Part shown: positions 34,656 through 47,200 of the stretch, in pieces
Layout of the letters: each line of letters begins with the position of its first letter
How positions within the stretch are numbered: the stretch's first letter is position 1
From: Mikania micrantha
Taxonomy: Eukaryota; Streptophyta; Magnoliopsida; Asterales; Asteraceae
Assembly (NCBI GenBank): GCA_009363875.1
Contig: CM018692.1
Span: 93,338,137 to 93,402,136 of the forward strand
Direction: 5' to 3'
Length of the DNA: 64,000 nucleotides
Translations under genes and position numbers: made by a program
The notes under the pieces: model-generated
Told to the model about the DNA's origin: nothing
Database searches by the model: none
Seen by the model: the letters and a program-made list of their open reading frames with translations, nothing else

Positions 34656-35649
34656 GGGGATTTGACCAAAGTCAAAATCCCAACTCTCTTCTTCTTCTTC
34701 TCTTTGGAAAACGTGGAGCACCAAAAACCCAAGAAGAAAATTGGTTTTGAAGCAAAATTGACCCACCTTGGAAGCTTTGATCTTCAATGCAATCTTAAAT
34801 TAGTGTTCTACACATGTTGTAGTACATGTTGGTAAGTTTCTTTGATGATTTTGGTTGTATTTTCGTGGGTTTCCATAGGTGTGGGTTGGGTTAGAGTAAA
34901 ACCCAAAAATTTGTTAGTAATTACTTGTTCTATGTCATTAGGTTGCTTAGAATCAAGTAAACTAACTGAAATCATATTCATTTGCATATGATTACAAGTT
35001 TGTAAGATGGGTTTTGATAGACATGGTGTATTGAATGCTTAGATGAACTAGTGATAGTTCATATATACTTTGAATGATAAATGAAATATAAGTTTGATGA
35101 ATAAATTCTTATTTCAAATGGGTTTTGATGCAATGATTGATTTTGAAACAAAATTGGGATTTGGTAAGTTTGAAAATGGATTTTTGGTGTGTGGATAAAT
35201 TCCTGCACACCAAGTGTTTGATGAAATGCCAAATATGTAATTTTTGGTCAAATTGATAAATGAATGAGAAGTTTGATTTAAAGCAATGACTTTAAAGTTA
35301 ATATGATAAGTTTGTTAATAAATGAGTCAAATTGAATGCAAGTTGATGAATTAGGTGATTAGCTACTAGATTGTATGCTTATGTGAAATTATATGATCTA
35401 GGTGAAGTTGCTAATCAAAGACCCGGAAAGGAAATAGTTGACCCGATTACTACTAAGGGCCAAGGTGAGTTAACTACTCACTAATATGCAACCATAAGAC
35501 ATATTAGTGTTTGTGTGTTATGTGATTATGATTGGTATAACTACTTATGATTTATTTAAAGTAATGGTGATCAATTGAATGTTGAATTGATATTATGTGT
35601 CATAATATGTTAAAAACATAGATTGGAACTAGTAAGATGGAAATCTATA

Positions 35650-35870
35650 TAAAATGGTGTTTGACATGTATGACCATATTGAAATGGCATTGGAGTTTGA
35701 CATGTAAGTCCATAGATAAATGGCATTGGTGTTTGTCATGTAAGACCATAATAAAATGGCATTGGTATATGTCATATAAGTCCATATTGAAATGGCATTG
35801 GTGATTGTCATGTAAGACCATATTGAAATGGCGTTGGAGTTTGTCATGTAAGTCCACATTGGTGTGGCGT
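35650..35870. repeat. 36-bp minisatellite in the inner LTR (second copy 42845-43065)
   Basis: About six units of CATGTAAGACCATATTGAAA-TGGCATTGGTGTTTGT. Because 36 is a multiple of three, the minus strand stays open as a 12-residue periodic frame (NAISIWSYM-like), present in both LTRs. I treat it as non-coding. Confidence 0.9.
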
Positions 35871-36632
35871 TGGGGGTAATCCACAAAAGGGTGGGTTAAA
35901 TGGTTAAGTAAATAAAATGGATGGGTTTGACCCGTTAACAAATAAAAATTTACTTAAACTTTGTATATAGTTATATGCTATATGATGTTATAAAATTATG
36001 TTGAAAATATGCATATAAATGTATGAGAAATGCCTTAGTTCTAATGTGGATGGTAAAAATATGAGTTATAAAGCATTGGACAAAAACTGCATTAAAAATG
36101 GGTGTTCTGCAGGTCAAGACCGTAGCTTATGGTCATAAGGCCGTAGGTTACGGCCTACCCCTGGAAAGCCTCTGTTTTACGCCCTTTAGACTGTTGCTTG
36201 TGGTCAAAATTTGGGCAGGACCGTAAGCTACGGCCCTGAGACCATAGCTTACGGCCTATGTAAAAATTTTTCCAATTGATGGAATTTCTTTCGGGGGTTG
36301 ATAGGGTTAACTCACTTAGTTCCTATGAACTAACACTTGATTAAATTTGGTGTTTTCAGGTCAAAAATAGGTCGGCTACGAACGTATGATCGAGCACGGA
36401 TTTTGGGATATCGAACCAATCTTTGTCAAACTTGTTGGAAATGTTTGGTTATGAAGTCTTAACTATATTTTGTGTAAATGTCATGTGAATAGGATATGAC
36501 ATCCTTGTACTTTGGACCAACAAGTTTTAAATTAACTTTGTTAACATTATATGTTTTAAAAACTGGGACCACTTTTGTAATTCCGCAAATTTGATTAAAA
36601 TTACATGTTTTGAGATTTGGGGTGTCACAAGT

Positions 36633-36644
36633 TGGTATCAGAGC
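36633..36644 (+). promoter_or_regulatory. Primer-binding site of the inner element
   Basis: TGGTATCAGAGC starts 4 bases after the 5' LTR. It is complementary to the 3' end of plant initiator Met-tRNA. Confidence 0.92.
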
Positions 36645-37167
36645 CATTGGTTTGAGTGAATCAAGTGTGTTACAACCACTTGAACTCAAACTTTTGTGCT
36701 CTTGATCTAAAGGAAAGAATGGTTCAATCCAAGACTCGATCACGTGGCCAAGGACCTAAGGTTAGTAAATGAAATGAATGTGATTACATGTTATAAATGA
36801 GTGCCTTAACATATAGAGTTATAACCTAATGAAAGATTGAAATATGAATATGTTGAACTAAGGATATTGTGATGACTATGTGATATGTGACCCGAACCTC
36901 TTATCCAAGGTTTTAAAATGATGAAGTTAAGGAAAGTGAACATGTGATGGGGATATCATTATGCCTGGCCAGTATAATTATATTCGCATGACATGGACAT
37001 ATCTTTAATGAATTCAACTTAAAATTTTGGCATAGAGTAGTAGGTAAGGTGTTAGAAAATTTGTTTGTAAAGTGATCTTTAGGATCACAAGTGGTGGTTT
37101 ATATTTGTATATATTCTATGACTTAAAAATAGGACTAACCAACCTATTAACCTATTTCAGTCTTAGT

Positions 37168-38259
37168 ATGGCTGACGAGCACAACACATGCGAGGGTAGC
37201 CATAACATTGATCTCACTCAAATGAGAGATATGGTGAAAGAGGAAGTGGCCAAGGCACTTCAAGCCAATATTTCCACGTATATGGAGGGGATGGAAGCTT
37301 CCTTACAAAATTTTATACGACAAGAGTTTGCAACTCTCAAAACTAGTGGTGAAATGGAACGTGCTTCCAAGAAGGTCACCTACAAAGACTTTGTTGCATG
37401 CAAACCACCAGAGTTTAAGGGTGAAGTAGATCCATTATTGAGTCAAAGGTGGATCTCAGACATAGAAGGCACTTTTGAAACATGCCATTGCGATTCATCT
37501 GATGAAGTTATCTTTGCTGGGAATCAACTTCGTGAAAGAGGCAAAGATTGGTGGGAACTTCTCCGCAAGGAGAAAGGTAGAGATGGGATGAAGGACCTCA
37601 CATGGGCTGAATTCAAGGAGTTATTCCTTAAGAGGTTTTGCCCTCAGGCTGCAATAGATCGAATAACTGAAGAATTTCTGAACATGAGACACAAAGATGA
37701 AAGCATCGACACCATTACTGCAATCTTCTTTGACAAAGCCAGATTTTGTCCCGATCTTCTACAAACTGAGAAGATGTGGATCAACAGATATCATAACATG
37801 CTGAGTGCCAAGTTCAGGGAATTTCTCTCACCTTCAAAGTGTAGTACACTATCAGAGCTTATTGATTGTGCTAGAGAAAGAGAACTGGAACTTAAAAGAC
37901 AAGAGGATAGAGGCGAAAAGAGGAAGTTTGAGAAAGATGTTGGGTCTTCAAAGAAGATAAAATTTGCTAATTCTCCCAAGAAATCTGGTTCTTCTCGGGA
38001 TATCAAACCATGCATTACGTGCGGTAAAAATCACCTAGGAGAATGTCACTTTAAAACCATGTTTTGTTATAAATGTGGTAAACAAGGGCATCTTGCCCCT
38101 CAGTGCACAAATTCTTCCAACCTTTGTTACAACTGCTACAAGCCGGGGCACAAACGAAGTGATTGCCCTGATTTGAAAAGACAATCTCATGGGAGTTCTG
38201 AAAGCAAACCATTCAAAGGAAGCAGCAGTGGGAAAAAAGTTAGAGCTGCCAAAACATAA
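37168..38259 (+). CDS. Gag of the inner Ty3/gypsy element
   Basis: Structural protein that assembles the virus-like particle and binds element RNA. ATG 37168 (MADEHNTCEG) is chosen over the upstream in-frame ATG at 37072 because the related fragment at 8441 begins at the same place. 363 residues: a capsid domain (about 75-200, with the conserved FKGEVDPLLSQRWI and FCPQ regions) and three zinc knuckles at about 282-333 (CITCGKNHLGEC, CYKCGKQGHLAPQC, CYNCYKPGHKRSDC). It ends at TAA 38257-38259, 71 bases after the pol frame opens. Most Tekay relatives have one continuous gag-pol frame, so the separation here is unusual; see the A6 run at 38233-38238. Confidence 0.92.
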   Translation: MADEHNTCEGSHNIDLTQMRDMVKEEVAKALQANISTYMEGMEASLQNFIRQEFATLKTSGEMERASKKVTYKDFVACKPPEFKGEVDPLLSQRWISDIEGTFETCHCDSSDEVIFAGNQLRERGKDWWELLRKEKGRDGMKDLTWAEFKELFLKRFCPQAAIDRITEEFLNMRHKDESIDTITAIFFDKARFCPDLLQTEKMWINRYHNMLSAKFREFLSPSKCSTLSELIDCARERELELKRQEDRGEKRKFEKDVGSSKKIKFANSPKKSGSSRDIKPCITCGKNHLGECHFKTMFCYKCGKQGHLAPQCTNSSNLCYNCYKPGHKRSDCPDLKRQSHGSSESKPFKGSSSGKKVRAAKT

Positions 38260-41200
38260 AGGCAGGGCTTTTCAGATTACTGCTGAAGAAGCGAAAGATA
38301 CATCAGATGTTGTGACAGGTACCTTTTTGGTCAACTCTATGCCAGCTTATGTATTATTTGATTCTGGAGCTAGTAGGTCCTTTGTATCTACCAAATTTTC
38401 TCATCACTCTTCATTTGTGTTAGAAAAATTATCTTCACCTTTAGAAATTGAAGTAGCAGACTCTAAGAGCTTCTTAGTGTTTAATGTGTATAGAAATTGT
38501 AAGATTTCTATAGAGGGTGAGGATTTTGCAATTGAATTAATACCTATGATGTTAGGGGAGTTTGATGTAGTGGTGGGAATGGATTGGTTATCATTAAACC
38601 AAGCCAACATAGTGTGTAATCGCAAAGTAGTCCAATTGATATCTCCAAGTGGTAAAGAATTGTCTATTCAAGGAGAAAGAAGGTGCGGAGCTGTTTTGTG
38701 TTCCCTAGCTAAGGTCATGAAGTATATGAATAATGGAGGCAAATCGTTTCTAGCATATGTAGTTGATGTTGATAAAGAAGTGAAAAAGTTAGAAGATGTA
38801 ACAATTGTTAGAGATTTTCCGGATGTCTTCCCAGATGATTTACCGGGAGTTCCTCCAGAAAGAGATGTAGAATTTCGTATTGATCTAATTCCCGGAGCCA
38901 AACCGATAGCCAAAACTCCATATCGGTTAGCACCAACGGAGATGCAAGAGTTAATGACTCAACTCCAAGATCTTCTTGATAAAGGTTTCATCCGTCCTAG
39001 CATCTCACCTTGGGGTGCTCCGGTGCTCTTTGTCAAGAAGAAGGATGGGAGTATGAGGATGTGTATCGACTATCGGGAATTAAACAAAGTGACTGTGAAG
39101 AATCGTTACCCATTACCCCGGATTGATGATTTATTCGATCAATTACAAGGAGCCAAATGGTTTTCAAAAATAGATCTTCGTTCGGGGTATCATCAACTCA
39201 AGGTTAGAGATAAAGATGTCGAGAAAACAGCGTTTCGTACTCGTTACGGGCATTACGAGTTTCTTGTTATGTCTTTTGGGTTGACGAATGCACCGGCGGC
39301 TTTTATGGATCTAATGAATCGGGTTTGTAGACCGATGCTGGATAGATCAGTTATTGTATTCATTGATGACATTTTGGTCTATTCCAAAAATGAGGGTGAA
39401 CACGCTTGCCACTTGCGTGAAGTGCTTGAAACACTCCGTAAGGAGAAGTTATATGCGAAATTTTCTAAGTGTGCTTTTTGGTTACAAGAAGTACAGTTCT
39501 TAGGGCATGTGGTGAACTCAAAGGGCATTCATGTAGATCCTTCTAAGATTCAAGCAGTTGCAAAGTGGAGTCAGCCTAAAACTCCAACTGAAATTAGGAG
39601 TTTTCTTGGCCTAGCTGGTTATTATAGGAGATTTATACAAGATTTCTCTAAGATTGCTTCATCCTTGACTAAGCTAACAAAGAAAGGTGTGAAGTATGAA
39701 TAGGGAGAAGACCAAGAACGAGCCTTTCAAGAATTAAAGATGAAATTAACTCAAGCTCCTGTATTGGCACTACCTGATGGACCCGATGACTTTGTAGTTT
39801 ATTCTGATACTTCATATTCGGGGTTAGGTTGTGTCTTAATGCAAAGGGGTAAGGTTATTGCGTATGCTTCAAGACAATTGAAGATACATGAAGTTAACTA
39901 CCCGACTCATGATCTTGAGCTTGCAGCGGTAGTTTTCGCGTTAAAGATTTGGAGACATTATCTCTACGGTGTGAAATGTACTATTTACACCGATCATAAA
40001 AGTTTGAAATACTTCTTTACCCAAAAGGAGTTGAATATGAGGCAACGAAGGTGGTTAGAGTTAATCAAAGATTATGATTGTGAAATCCTCTACCACCCGG
40101 GAAAGGCAAATGTAGTCGCGGATGCTTTGAGCAGAAAAGATTATTCACCCATAAAGGTGAAAGTGATGAAAATTGTTATCTCTTCAGAAATTATTTCACA
40201 AATCAAAGAAGCTCAACGGGAGGCCATTAAGGAAGAAAATTGGAAGAGAGACAGAATAAAAGGGCAAGTCAAGAATTTGGAAGAAGATGAGCGTGGCTTA
40301 TTGACAAGGTGGGGTCGGATGTGGATACCACCCACTTGTCCCTTCAAGGAAGTTTTAATGGAAGAAGCTCACAAATCTAAGTACTCGATTCATCCTGGAG
40401 CTACCAAAATGTACCGTGATCTTAAAAGTAATTATTGGTGGCCAGGAATGAAAAGAGATGTTGTGAAATATGTGGGGAAATGTTTAACTTGCATGCAGGT
40501 GAAAGCTGAACATCAGAAACCGTATGGCAAGTTACAACCGTTAGAGATTCCTTTATGGAAGTGGGAACATGTCACAATGGATTTAATCACTAAACTCCCT
40601 AGAACAAAAAGGGGGCATGATACGATATGGGTCATTGTTGACAGGTTAACGAAAAGTGCTCACTTTATTCCAATTCGTGAGACTTATTCATCTGAGAAAA
40701 TGGCTGAAGTTTACATTAAAGAAGTGGTGTCACGACACGGGGTACCAGTGACAATAGTGTCAGATCGAGACACTCGATTCACTTCCCATTTTTGGAGAAA
40801 ATTTCAAGAAGAGTTGGGCACAAAACTTTTGATAAGTACCGCGTATCATCCTCAAACCGATGGTCAAAGTGAGCGGACCATCCAAACCCTTGAAGACATG
40901 TTACGCGCGTGCATTATTGATTTTGGGGGAAATTGGGATGACTATCTACCATTGGCAGAATTTTCTTACAACAATAGTTATCATTCCAGTTTGGGAATGC
41001 CCCCGTATGAAATATTGTATGGTCGAAAATGTCGAACTCCGGTGTGTTGGGAGGAGGTTGGTCCTCGTGAGCTTGCTAGTAAAGAAGTGGTTAAAATAAC
41101 TAATGCTAGGATTGATCAAATTCGAGCACATTTAAAAGCAGCTCAAGACCGACAGAAGTCATATGCCGATAAGCGAAGACGGCCGATCGAGTTTCAAGTG

Positions 41201-41620
41201 GGAGACTTTGTATTGCTAAAGGTTTCTCCATGGAAGGGTGTCATTCGTTTTCGCAAACGAGGAAAGTTGAGCCCACGTTTTATTGGGCCTTTCAAGATTT
41301 TGGCAAGGGTCGGTGAGGTTGCATACCGATTAGAGCTACCGGAGGAATTAAAAGGAATACACAACACTTTCCACGTATCCTACTTAAGAAAGTGTTTAGC
41401 GGACGAGTCTGCTTATGTACCGTTAGAAGATGTTGAAGTGATTGATAAATTAGATTATGTTGAAAAACATGTGGCAATTTTGGATCGGAAAGTTAAACGG
41501 CTTAGAAACAAGTCGTTTAATATAGTCAAATTACAATGGAAGAATAGAAGGGGATCTGACGCCACATGGGAGTCGGAAGATGAAATGAAGAAATTTTATC
41601 CCTTTTTATTTGAAATGTAA
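38189..41620 (+). pseudogene. Pol of the inner Ty3/gypsy element, broken by one stop
   Basis: Polyprotein in the +1 frame relative to gag. Homology to relatives starts near 38233. Order: aspartic protease (DSGAS near 38360), reverse transcriptase (FVKKKDGSMRMCIDYRELN; catalytic FIDD near 39358), an in-frame TAG at 39701-39703, then RNase H (DTSYSGLGCVL near 39805; TDHKSL), integrase with an HHCC zinc finger (about 40390-40500) and a DDE core (about 40570-40870), and a C-terminal chromodomain-like segment (about 41480-41610). The parts before and after the stop are in the same frame, and the related copy has Trp at that position. No other break is visible. Without read-through, RNase H and integrase are not made from this copy. 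Confidence 0.95.
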
Positions 41621-41647
41621 TTTGAGTTTCGGGGACGAAACCCCTTT

Positions 41648-41660
41648 AAGGGGGGTAGAA
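41648..41660 (+). other. Polypurine tract of the inner element
   Basis: AAGGGGGGTAGAA immediately precedes the 3' LTR. It is the expected primer for plus-strand DNA synthesis. Confidence 0.85.
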
Positions 41661-41662
41661 TT

Positions 41663-43824
41663 TGTAACGACCCAATTTCGATTAAGTAATTATATTAATA
41701 TAATGGTTATGTTTAAAGTTGGATTTGTATTAACTAGTATGTTAATTTGTTAAATATTAACTACTAGTAAATTTAAAATGTTGTTTAAAGTTAAATAAAA
41801 GTAGAAGGGGGTAAAGTGACAATTGGGCAAAGATAACTTAATATAAAAGAGGGGATTTAACCAAAGTCAAAATCCCAACTCTCTTCTTCTTCTTCTCTCT
41901 GGAAAACGTGGAGCACCAAAAACCCAAGAAGAAAATTGGTTTTGAAGCAAAATTGACCCACCTTGGAAGCTTTGATCTTCAATGCAATCTTAAATTAGTG
42001 TTCTACACATGTTGTAGTACATGTTGGTAAGTTTCTTTGATGATTTTGGTTGTATTTTCGTGGGTTTCCATAGGTGTGGGTTGGGTTAGAGTAAAACCCA
42101 AAAATTTGTTAGTAATTACTTGTTCTATGTCATTAGGTTGCTTAGAATCAAGTAAACTAACTGAAATCATATTCATTTGCATATGATTACAAGTTTGTAA
42201 GATGGGTTTTGATAGACATGGTGTATTGAATGCTTAGATGAACTAGTGATAGTTCATATATACTTTGAATGATAAATGAAATATAAGTTTGATGAATAAA
42301 TTCTTATTTCAAATGGGTTTTGATGCAATGATTGATTTTGAAACAAAATTGGGATTTGGTAAGTTTGAAAATGGATTTTTGGTGTATGGATAAATTCCTG
42401 CACACCAAGTGTTTGATGAAATGCCAAATATGTAATTTTTGGTCAAATTGATAAATGAATGAGAAGTTTGATTTAAAGCAATGACTTTAAAGTTAATATG
42501 ATAAGTTTGTTAATAAATGAGTCAAATTGAATGCAAGTTGATGAATTAGGTGATTAGCTACTAGATTGTATGCTTATGTGAAATTATATGATCTAGGTGA
42601 AGTTGCTAATCAAAGACCCGGAAAGGAAATAGTTGACCCGATTACTACTAAGGGCCAAGGTGAGTTAACTACTCACTAATATGCAACCATAAGACATATT
42701 AGTGTTTGTGTGTTATGTGATTATGATTGGTATAACTACTTATGATTTATTTAAAGTAATGGTGATCAATTGAATGTTGAATTGATATTATGTGTCATAA
42801 TATGTTAAAAACATAGATTGGAACTAGTAAGATGGAAATCTATATAAAATGGTGTTTGACATGTAAGACCATATTGAAATGGCATTGGAGTTTGACATGT
42901 AAGTCCATAGATAAATGGCATTGGTGTTTGTCATGTAAGACCATAATAAAATGGCATTGGTATATGTCATATAAGTCCATATTGAAATGGCATTGGTGAT
43001 TGTCATGTAAGACCATATTGAAATGGCGTTGGAGTTTGTCATGTAAGTCCACATTGGTGTGGCGTTGGGGGTAATCCACAAAAGGGTGGGTTAAATGGTT
43101 AAGTAAATAAAATGGATGGGTTTGACCCGTTAACAAATAAAAATTTACTTAAACTTTGTATATAGTTATATGCTATATGATGTTATGAAATTATGTTGAA
43201 AATATGCATATAAATGTATGAGAAATGCCTTAGTTCTAATGTGGATGGTAAAAATATGAGTTATAAAGCATTGGACAAAAATTGCATTAAAAATGGGTGT
43301 TCTGCAGGTCAAGACCGTAGCTTATGGTCATAAGGCCGTAGGTTACGGCCTACCCCTGGAAAGCCTCTGTTTTACGCCCTTTAGACCATTGCTTATGGTC
43401 AAAATTTGGGCAGGACCGTAAGCTACGGCCCTGAGACCATAGCTTACGGCCTATGTAAAAATTTTTCCAATTGATGGAATTTCTTTCGGGGGTTGATAGG
43501 GTTAACTCACTTAGTTCCTATGAACTAACACTTGATTAAATTTGGTGTTTTCAGGTCAAAAATAGGTCGGCTACGAACGTATGATCGAGCACGGATTTTG
43601 GGATATCGAACCAATCTTTGTCAAACTTGTTGGAAATGTTTGGTTATGAAGTCTTAACTATATTTTGTGTAAATGTCATGTGAATAGGATATGACATCCT
43701 TGTACTTTGGACCAACAAGTTTTAAATTAACTTTGTTAACATTATATGTTTTAAAAACTGGGACCACTTTTGTAATTCCGCAAATTTGATTAAAATTACA
43801 TGTTTTGAGATTTGGGGCGTCACA
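41663..43824 (+). repeat. 3' LTR of the inner gypsy element
   Basis: 2162 bp, same length as the 5' copy, about 10 mismatches by hand comparison. Ends GGGGCGTCACA and is followed by the CTTAC target duplication. Confidence 0.97.
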
Positions 43825-44278
43825 CTTACGAGTTTAAATCATACGTGTTAGTGTGATTTGATCATTCCGTGTGCTTGTGTGTACTCACACACAACATCTA
43901 ATGCTTGCAACATCACAACTAAGTGTGATTGTTCAATGTGACTGTTTGTGTGTACACTAGTTAGTTCACCTAACTGTGACTGTTTGTGTTTGATCATACT
44001 ATGCTGTGTAACCTCACACATAGTGAGTGTCTGTAACTGTGACTGTTTGTACTATGCAACCCCGCACATAGCAAAATGTGTGTAACTAATCATGCATGTA
44101 CTACCATAACATGTAACATATGAAATGTAGCATATAAAATGTATAAAATGTAATGTAGCACAAATGTTTGTAACAAAACCAATTGAATAAAGTGTTTGTG
44201 CTTATAGTTTGAATTTTGCAGTGTTGATGTGTGAAGCATCACGTCATCCCCTTGTTGAAGGAAATTTCGTCCCGAAAT
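43825..44278 (-). mobile_element. 3' non-coding region of the outer element
   Basis: Stretch between the pol stop (44279) and the inner insertion. It contains loosely repeated TGTGACTGTTTGTG words and, at 44243-44280, a second copy of the purine-tract segment seen beside the 3' LTR. The first five bases are the CTTAC duplication. Confidence 0.8.
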
Positions 44279-47200
44279 TTAACGTGCGCTCTCAGTGTTT
44301 GTAGTTGTTGTTTTGAACAGATGAGGATATTTCTTCATCATTTGATCTTCTCGTTCCCATGTGAATTCAGGACCACGTCTTGAATTCCACCGAACTTTGA
44401 CTATCGGAATCTTGCTTTGCTTAAGTTGTTTGACCTCTCGGTCCATGATTTCTGCTGGTTCTTCAATGAATCGTAACTGTTCATCCACTTGTATTTCTTC
44501 CAATGGTACAATCAATGTCTCATCAGAAAGACATTTCTTTAAATTCGATACGTGAAAGACATCATGAACTCCACTGAGTTCATCCGGTAATTTGAGTTGA
44601 TACGCAACCGGACCAATCCTTTTCAGAATCTCAAAAGGCCCTACGTAACGTGGACTAAGCTTCCCTCGCTTGCCAAATCGTATCACACCTTTCCAAGGTG
44701 ATACCTTTAGAAGAACTCGGTCTCCTACCTGAAGTTCCAATGGCTTACGACGTTTGTCAGCATAACTCTTTTGTCGATCCCAGGCCGCTGCCATACGGTT
44801 CCGGATTTGAACTATCTTCTCTGTCGTCTCGTGTACTAGTTCAGGACCTGTAATCTGACTGTCACCAATTTCAGCCCAGCAAACTGGTGAACGACATTTG
44901 CGACCATACAAAGCTTCAAACGGTGCTGCTTGAATACTTGTATGATAACTATTATTGTAAGAGAATTCCACTAACGGTAAGTGATTTTCCCAGCTATCAC
45001 CAAAGTCAATTACACAAGCTCGTAACATATCCTCAAGCGTTTGAATCGTACGTTCACTTTGACCGTCGGTTTGTGGATGATAGGCAGTACTCATATCCAA
45101 ACGAGTTCCCAAAGACTTATGAAGTGATTTCCAAAAGTTGGAAGTAAATCGAGCATCCCGATCTGATATAATAGAGATTGGTACGCCATGTCGTGCTACC
45201 ACTTCCTTAATGTAAATGCGAGTCAATTTCTCCATCTTATCGGTTTCCTTGATTGCTAAGAACTGTGCAGATTTCGTTAATCGATCAACAATTACCCATA
45301 TCGTATCACAACCACTCGGTGTACGGGGTAACTTAGTAATGAAGTCCATCGAAATCTGTTCCCATTTCCACATCGGTATCTCTGGTTGTTGCATTAAACC
45401 AGATGGTTTCTGATATTCAACTTTGACTTTCGAACAAGTCAAACATTTGCTAACGTACTTAGCAATGTCAGCTTTCATGTGAGACCACCAATACAGTGCC
45501 TTCAAATCATGATACATCTTGTCTGATCCCGGATGGACTGAATACCTGGACTTGTGTGCTTCATCCATCACGAGTTCCCTTAAACCTCCATACAAAGGTA
45601 TCCACAGTCGATTAATGAAATAACGAATTCCATCGGACTTAACATCCAGTTGCTCTTCCATTCCTCGTAAGGATTCCTGTACCGAGTTTTCCTTTTTCAA
45701 AGCCTCGAGCTGAGCACTGCGTACCTTGTCAGGTAAGTCAGTATGTATCGTCATCACAAGTGTACGAACCCGTCTTGTTGAAGTGTCTTTTCTGCTTAAA
45801 GCATCAGCTACCACATTAGCTTTTCCCGGGTGTTACTTAATCGCGCATTCGTAGTCGTTCAACAACTCAACCCATCTTCGTTGTCTCATATTCAGCTCCT
45901 TCTGATCAAAGATATGCTGCAAACTCTTATGATCAGTGTAAATGGTACACTTGGTTCCATATAGGTAATGCCTCCAAATCTTCAAAGCAAAAACCACTGC
46001 TCCTAACTCCAAGTCATGAATAGTGTAATTCTTTTCATGTGGTCGGAGTTGCCTTGAAGCATAAGCAATCACTTTATCACGTTGCATCAACACACATCCC
46101 AATCCCTGTGCAGATGCATCACAATACACCACAAAGTCTTCCGTTCCTTCCGGTAAGGACAGAATCGGTGCACTGCAGAGTTTCTGTTTCAATAACTGGA
46201 ACGCAGTTTCCTGTTTATCCGTCCAGTTATACTTCGTTCCCTTATGCGTAAGAGCTGTAAGTGGTTGAGCGATCTTTGAGAATCCCTCAATGAATCGTCG
46301 GTAATAACCCGCCAAACCAAGGAATTGTCGTACCTCGGTAGGTGTCTTTGGCGCTTCCCAATTCTTAATCGCTTCAATCTTCGCTGGATCAACATGTATA
46401 CCCTTTTCATTAACTATATGCCCCAAGAATTGTACTTCTCGCATCCAGAAATCACATTTCGAGAACTTAGCGTACAATTGTTCCTGTTTCAGTAATTCTA
46501 GTAGCAATCGGAGATGTTCAGCGTGCTCCTCCTCAGTCTGAGAATAGATGAGAATGTCATCAATGAAAACAATGACAAACTTATCAAGATAAGGTTTACA
46601 AACACGATTCATAAGATCCATGAATACAGCTGGAGCGTTTGTCAACCCAAATGGCATGACCAAGAACTCATAATGGCCATAGCGTGTCCTGAATGCTGTC
46701 TTTGGAATATCCTCCTCCTGGACTCTTAGTTGATGATAACCCGATCTGAGATCAATCTTCGAGTAGTAGCTCGAACCTTGCAACTGATCGAACAGATCGT
46801 CAATTCTGGGTAGCTGATACCGGTTCTTGATAGTGACCTTGTTCAATTCCCGGTAATCGATACACATACGGAAAGTCCCGTCCTTCTTCTTAACAAACAA
46901 AACTGGAGCTCCCCACGGTGAAAAACTAGGTCGTATGAAACCCTTATCCAACAACTCTTGCAGTTGTGTAGATAACTCTTGCATCTCTGACGGTGCAAGT
47001 CGATAAGGCGCCCTAGCTATCGGTGCTGCATCTGGTGTAAGGTCGATTCGGAATTCCACCTGTCTGATAGGCGGTAATCCCGATAAGTCTTCTGGAAATA
47101 CATCCGGAAATTCACAAACTACTGGAATATCTTCAATCTTCTTCTCAGCTACTGGCTTTTCAGTTATAAGTGCTATAACTGCCGTATGACCTTTACGCAG

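Larger units (their letters stand above)
34468..36629 (+). repeat. 5' LTR of the inner gypsy element
   Basis: TGTAACGACCC...GGTGTCACA, 2162 bp. TATA box ATATAAAAG at 34646. Further in: a GTAAGT donor-like site (34831), a 36-bp minisatellite (about 35650-35870), a GGTGAGTT donor-like site (35463-35471), and a cluster of GACCGTAGCTTATGGTC-like palindromes (36111-36262). Confidence 0.97.
34468..43824 (+). mobile_element. Inner Tekay-type Ty3/gypsy retrotransposon, plus strand
   Basis: 9357 bp, full length: 5' LTR 34468-36629, primer-binding site 36633-36644, gag 37168-38259, pol 38189-41620 (broken), polypurine tract 41648-41660, 3' LTR 41663-43824, exact CTTAC target duplication. LTRs are equal in length (2162 bp) and differ at about 10 positions by hand count, so the insertion is recent. 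It lies in opposite orientation within the 3' region of the outer element. Confidence 0.97.

Noticed and set aside
35629..35941. 85- and 98-residue minus-strand frames with a 12-residue periodicity, present in both inner LTRs
   Set aside because: The frames result from a 36-bp minisatellite, a multiple of three. They are antisense to the element and have no start context or family match.
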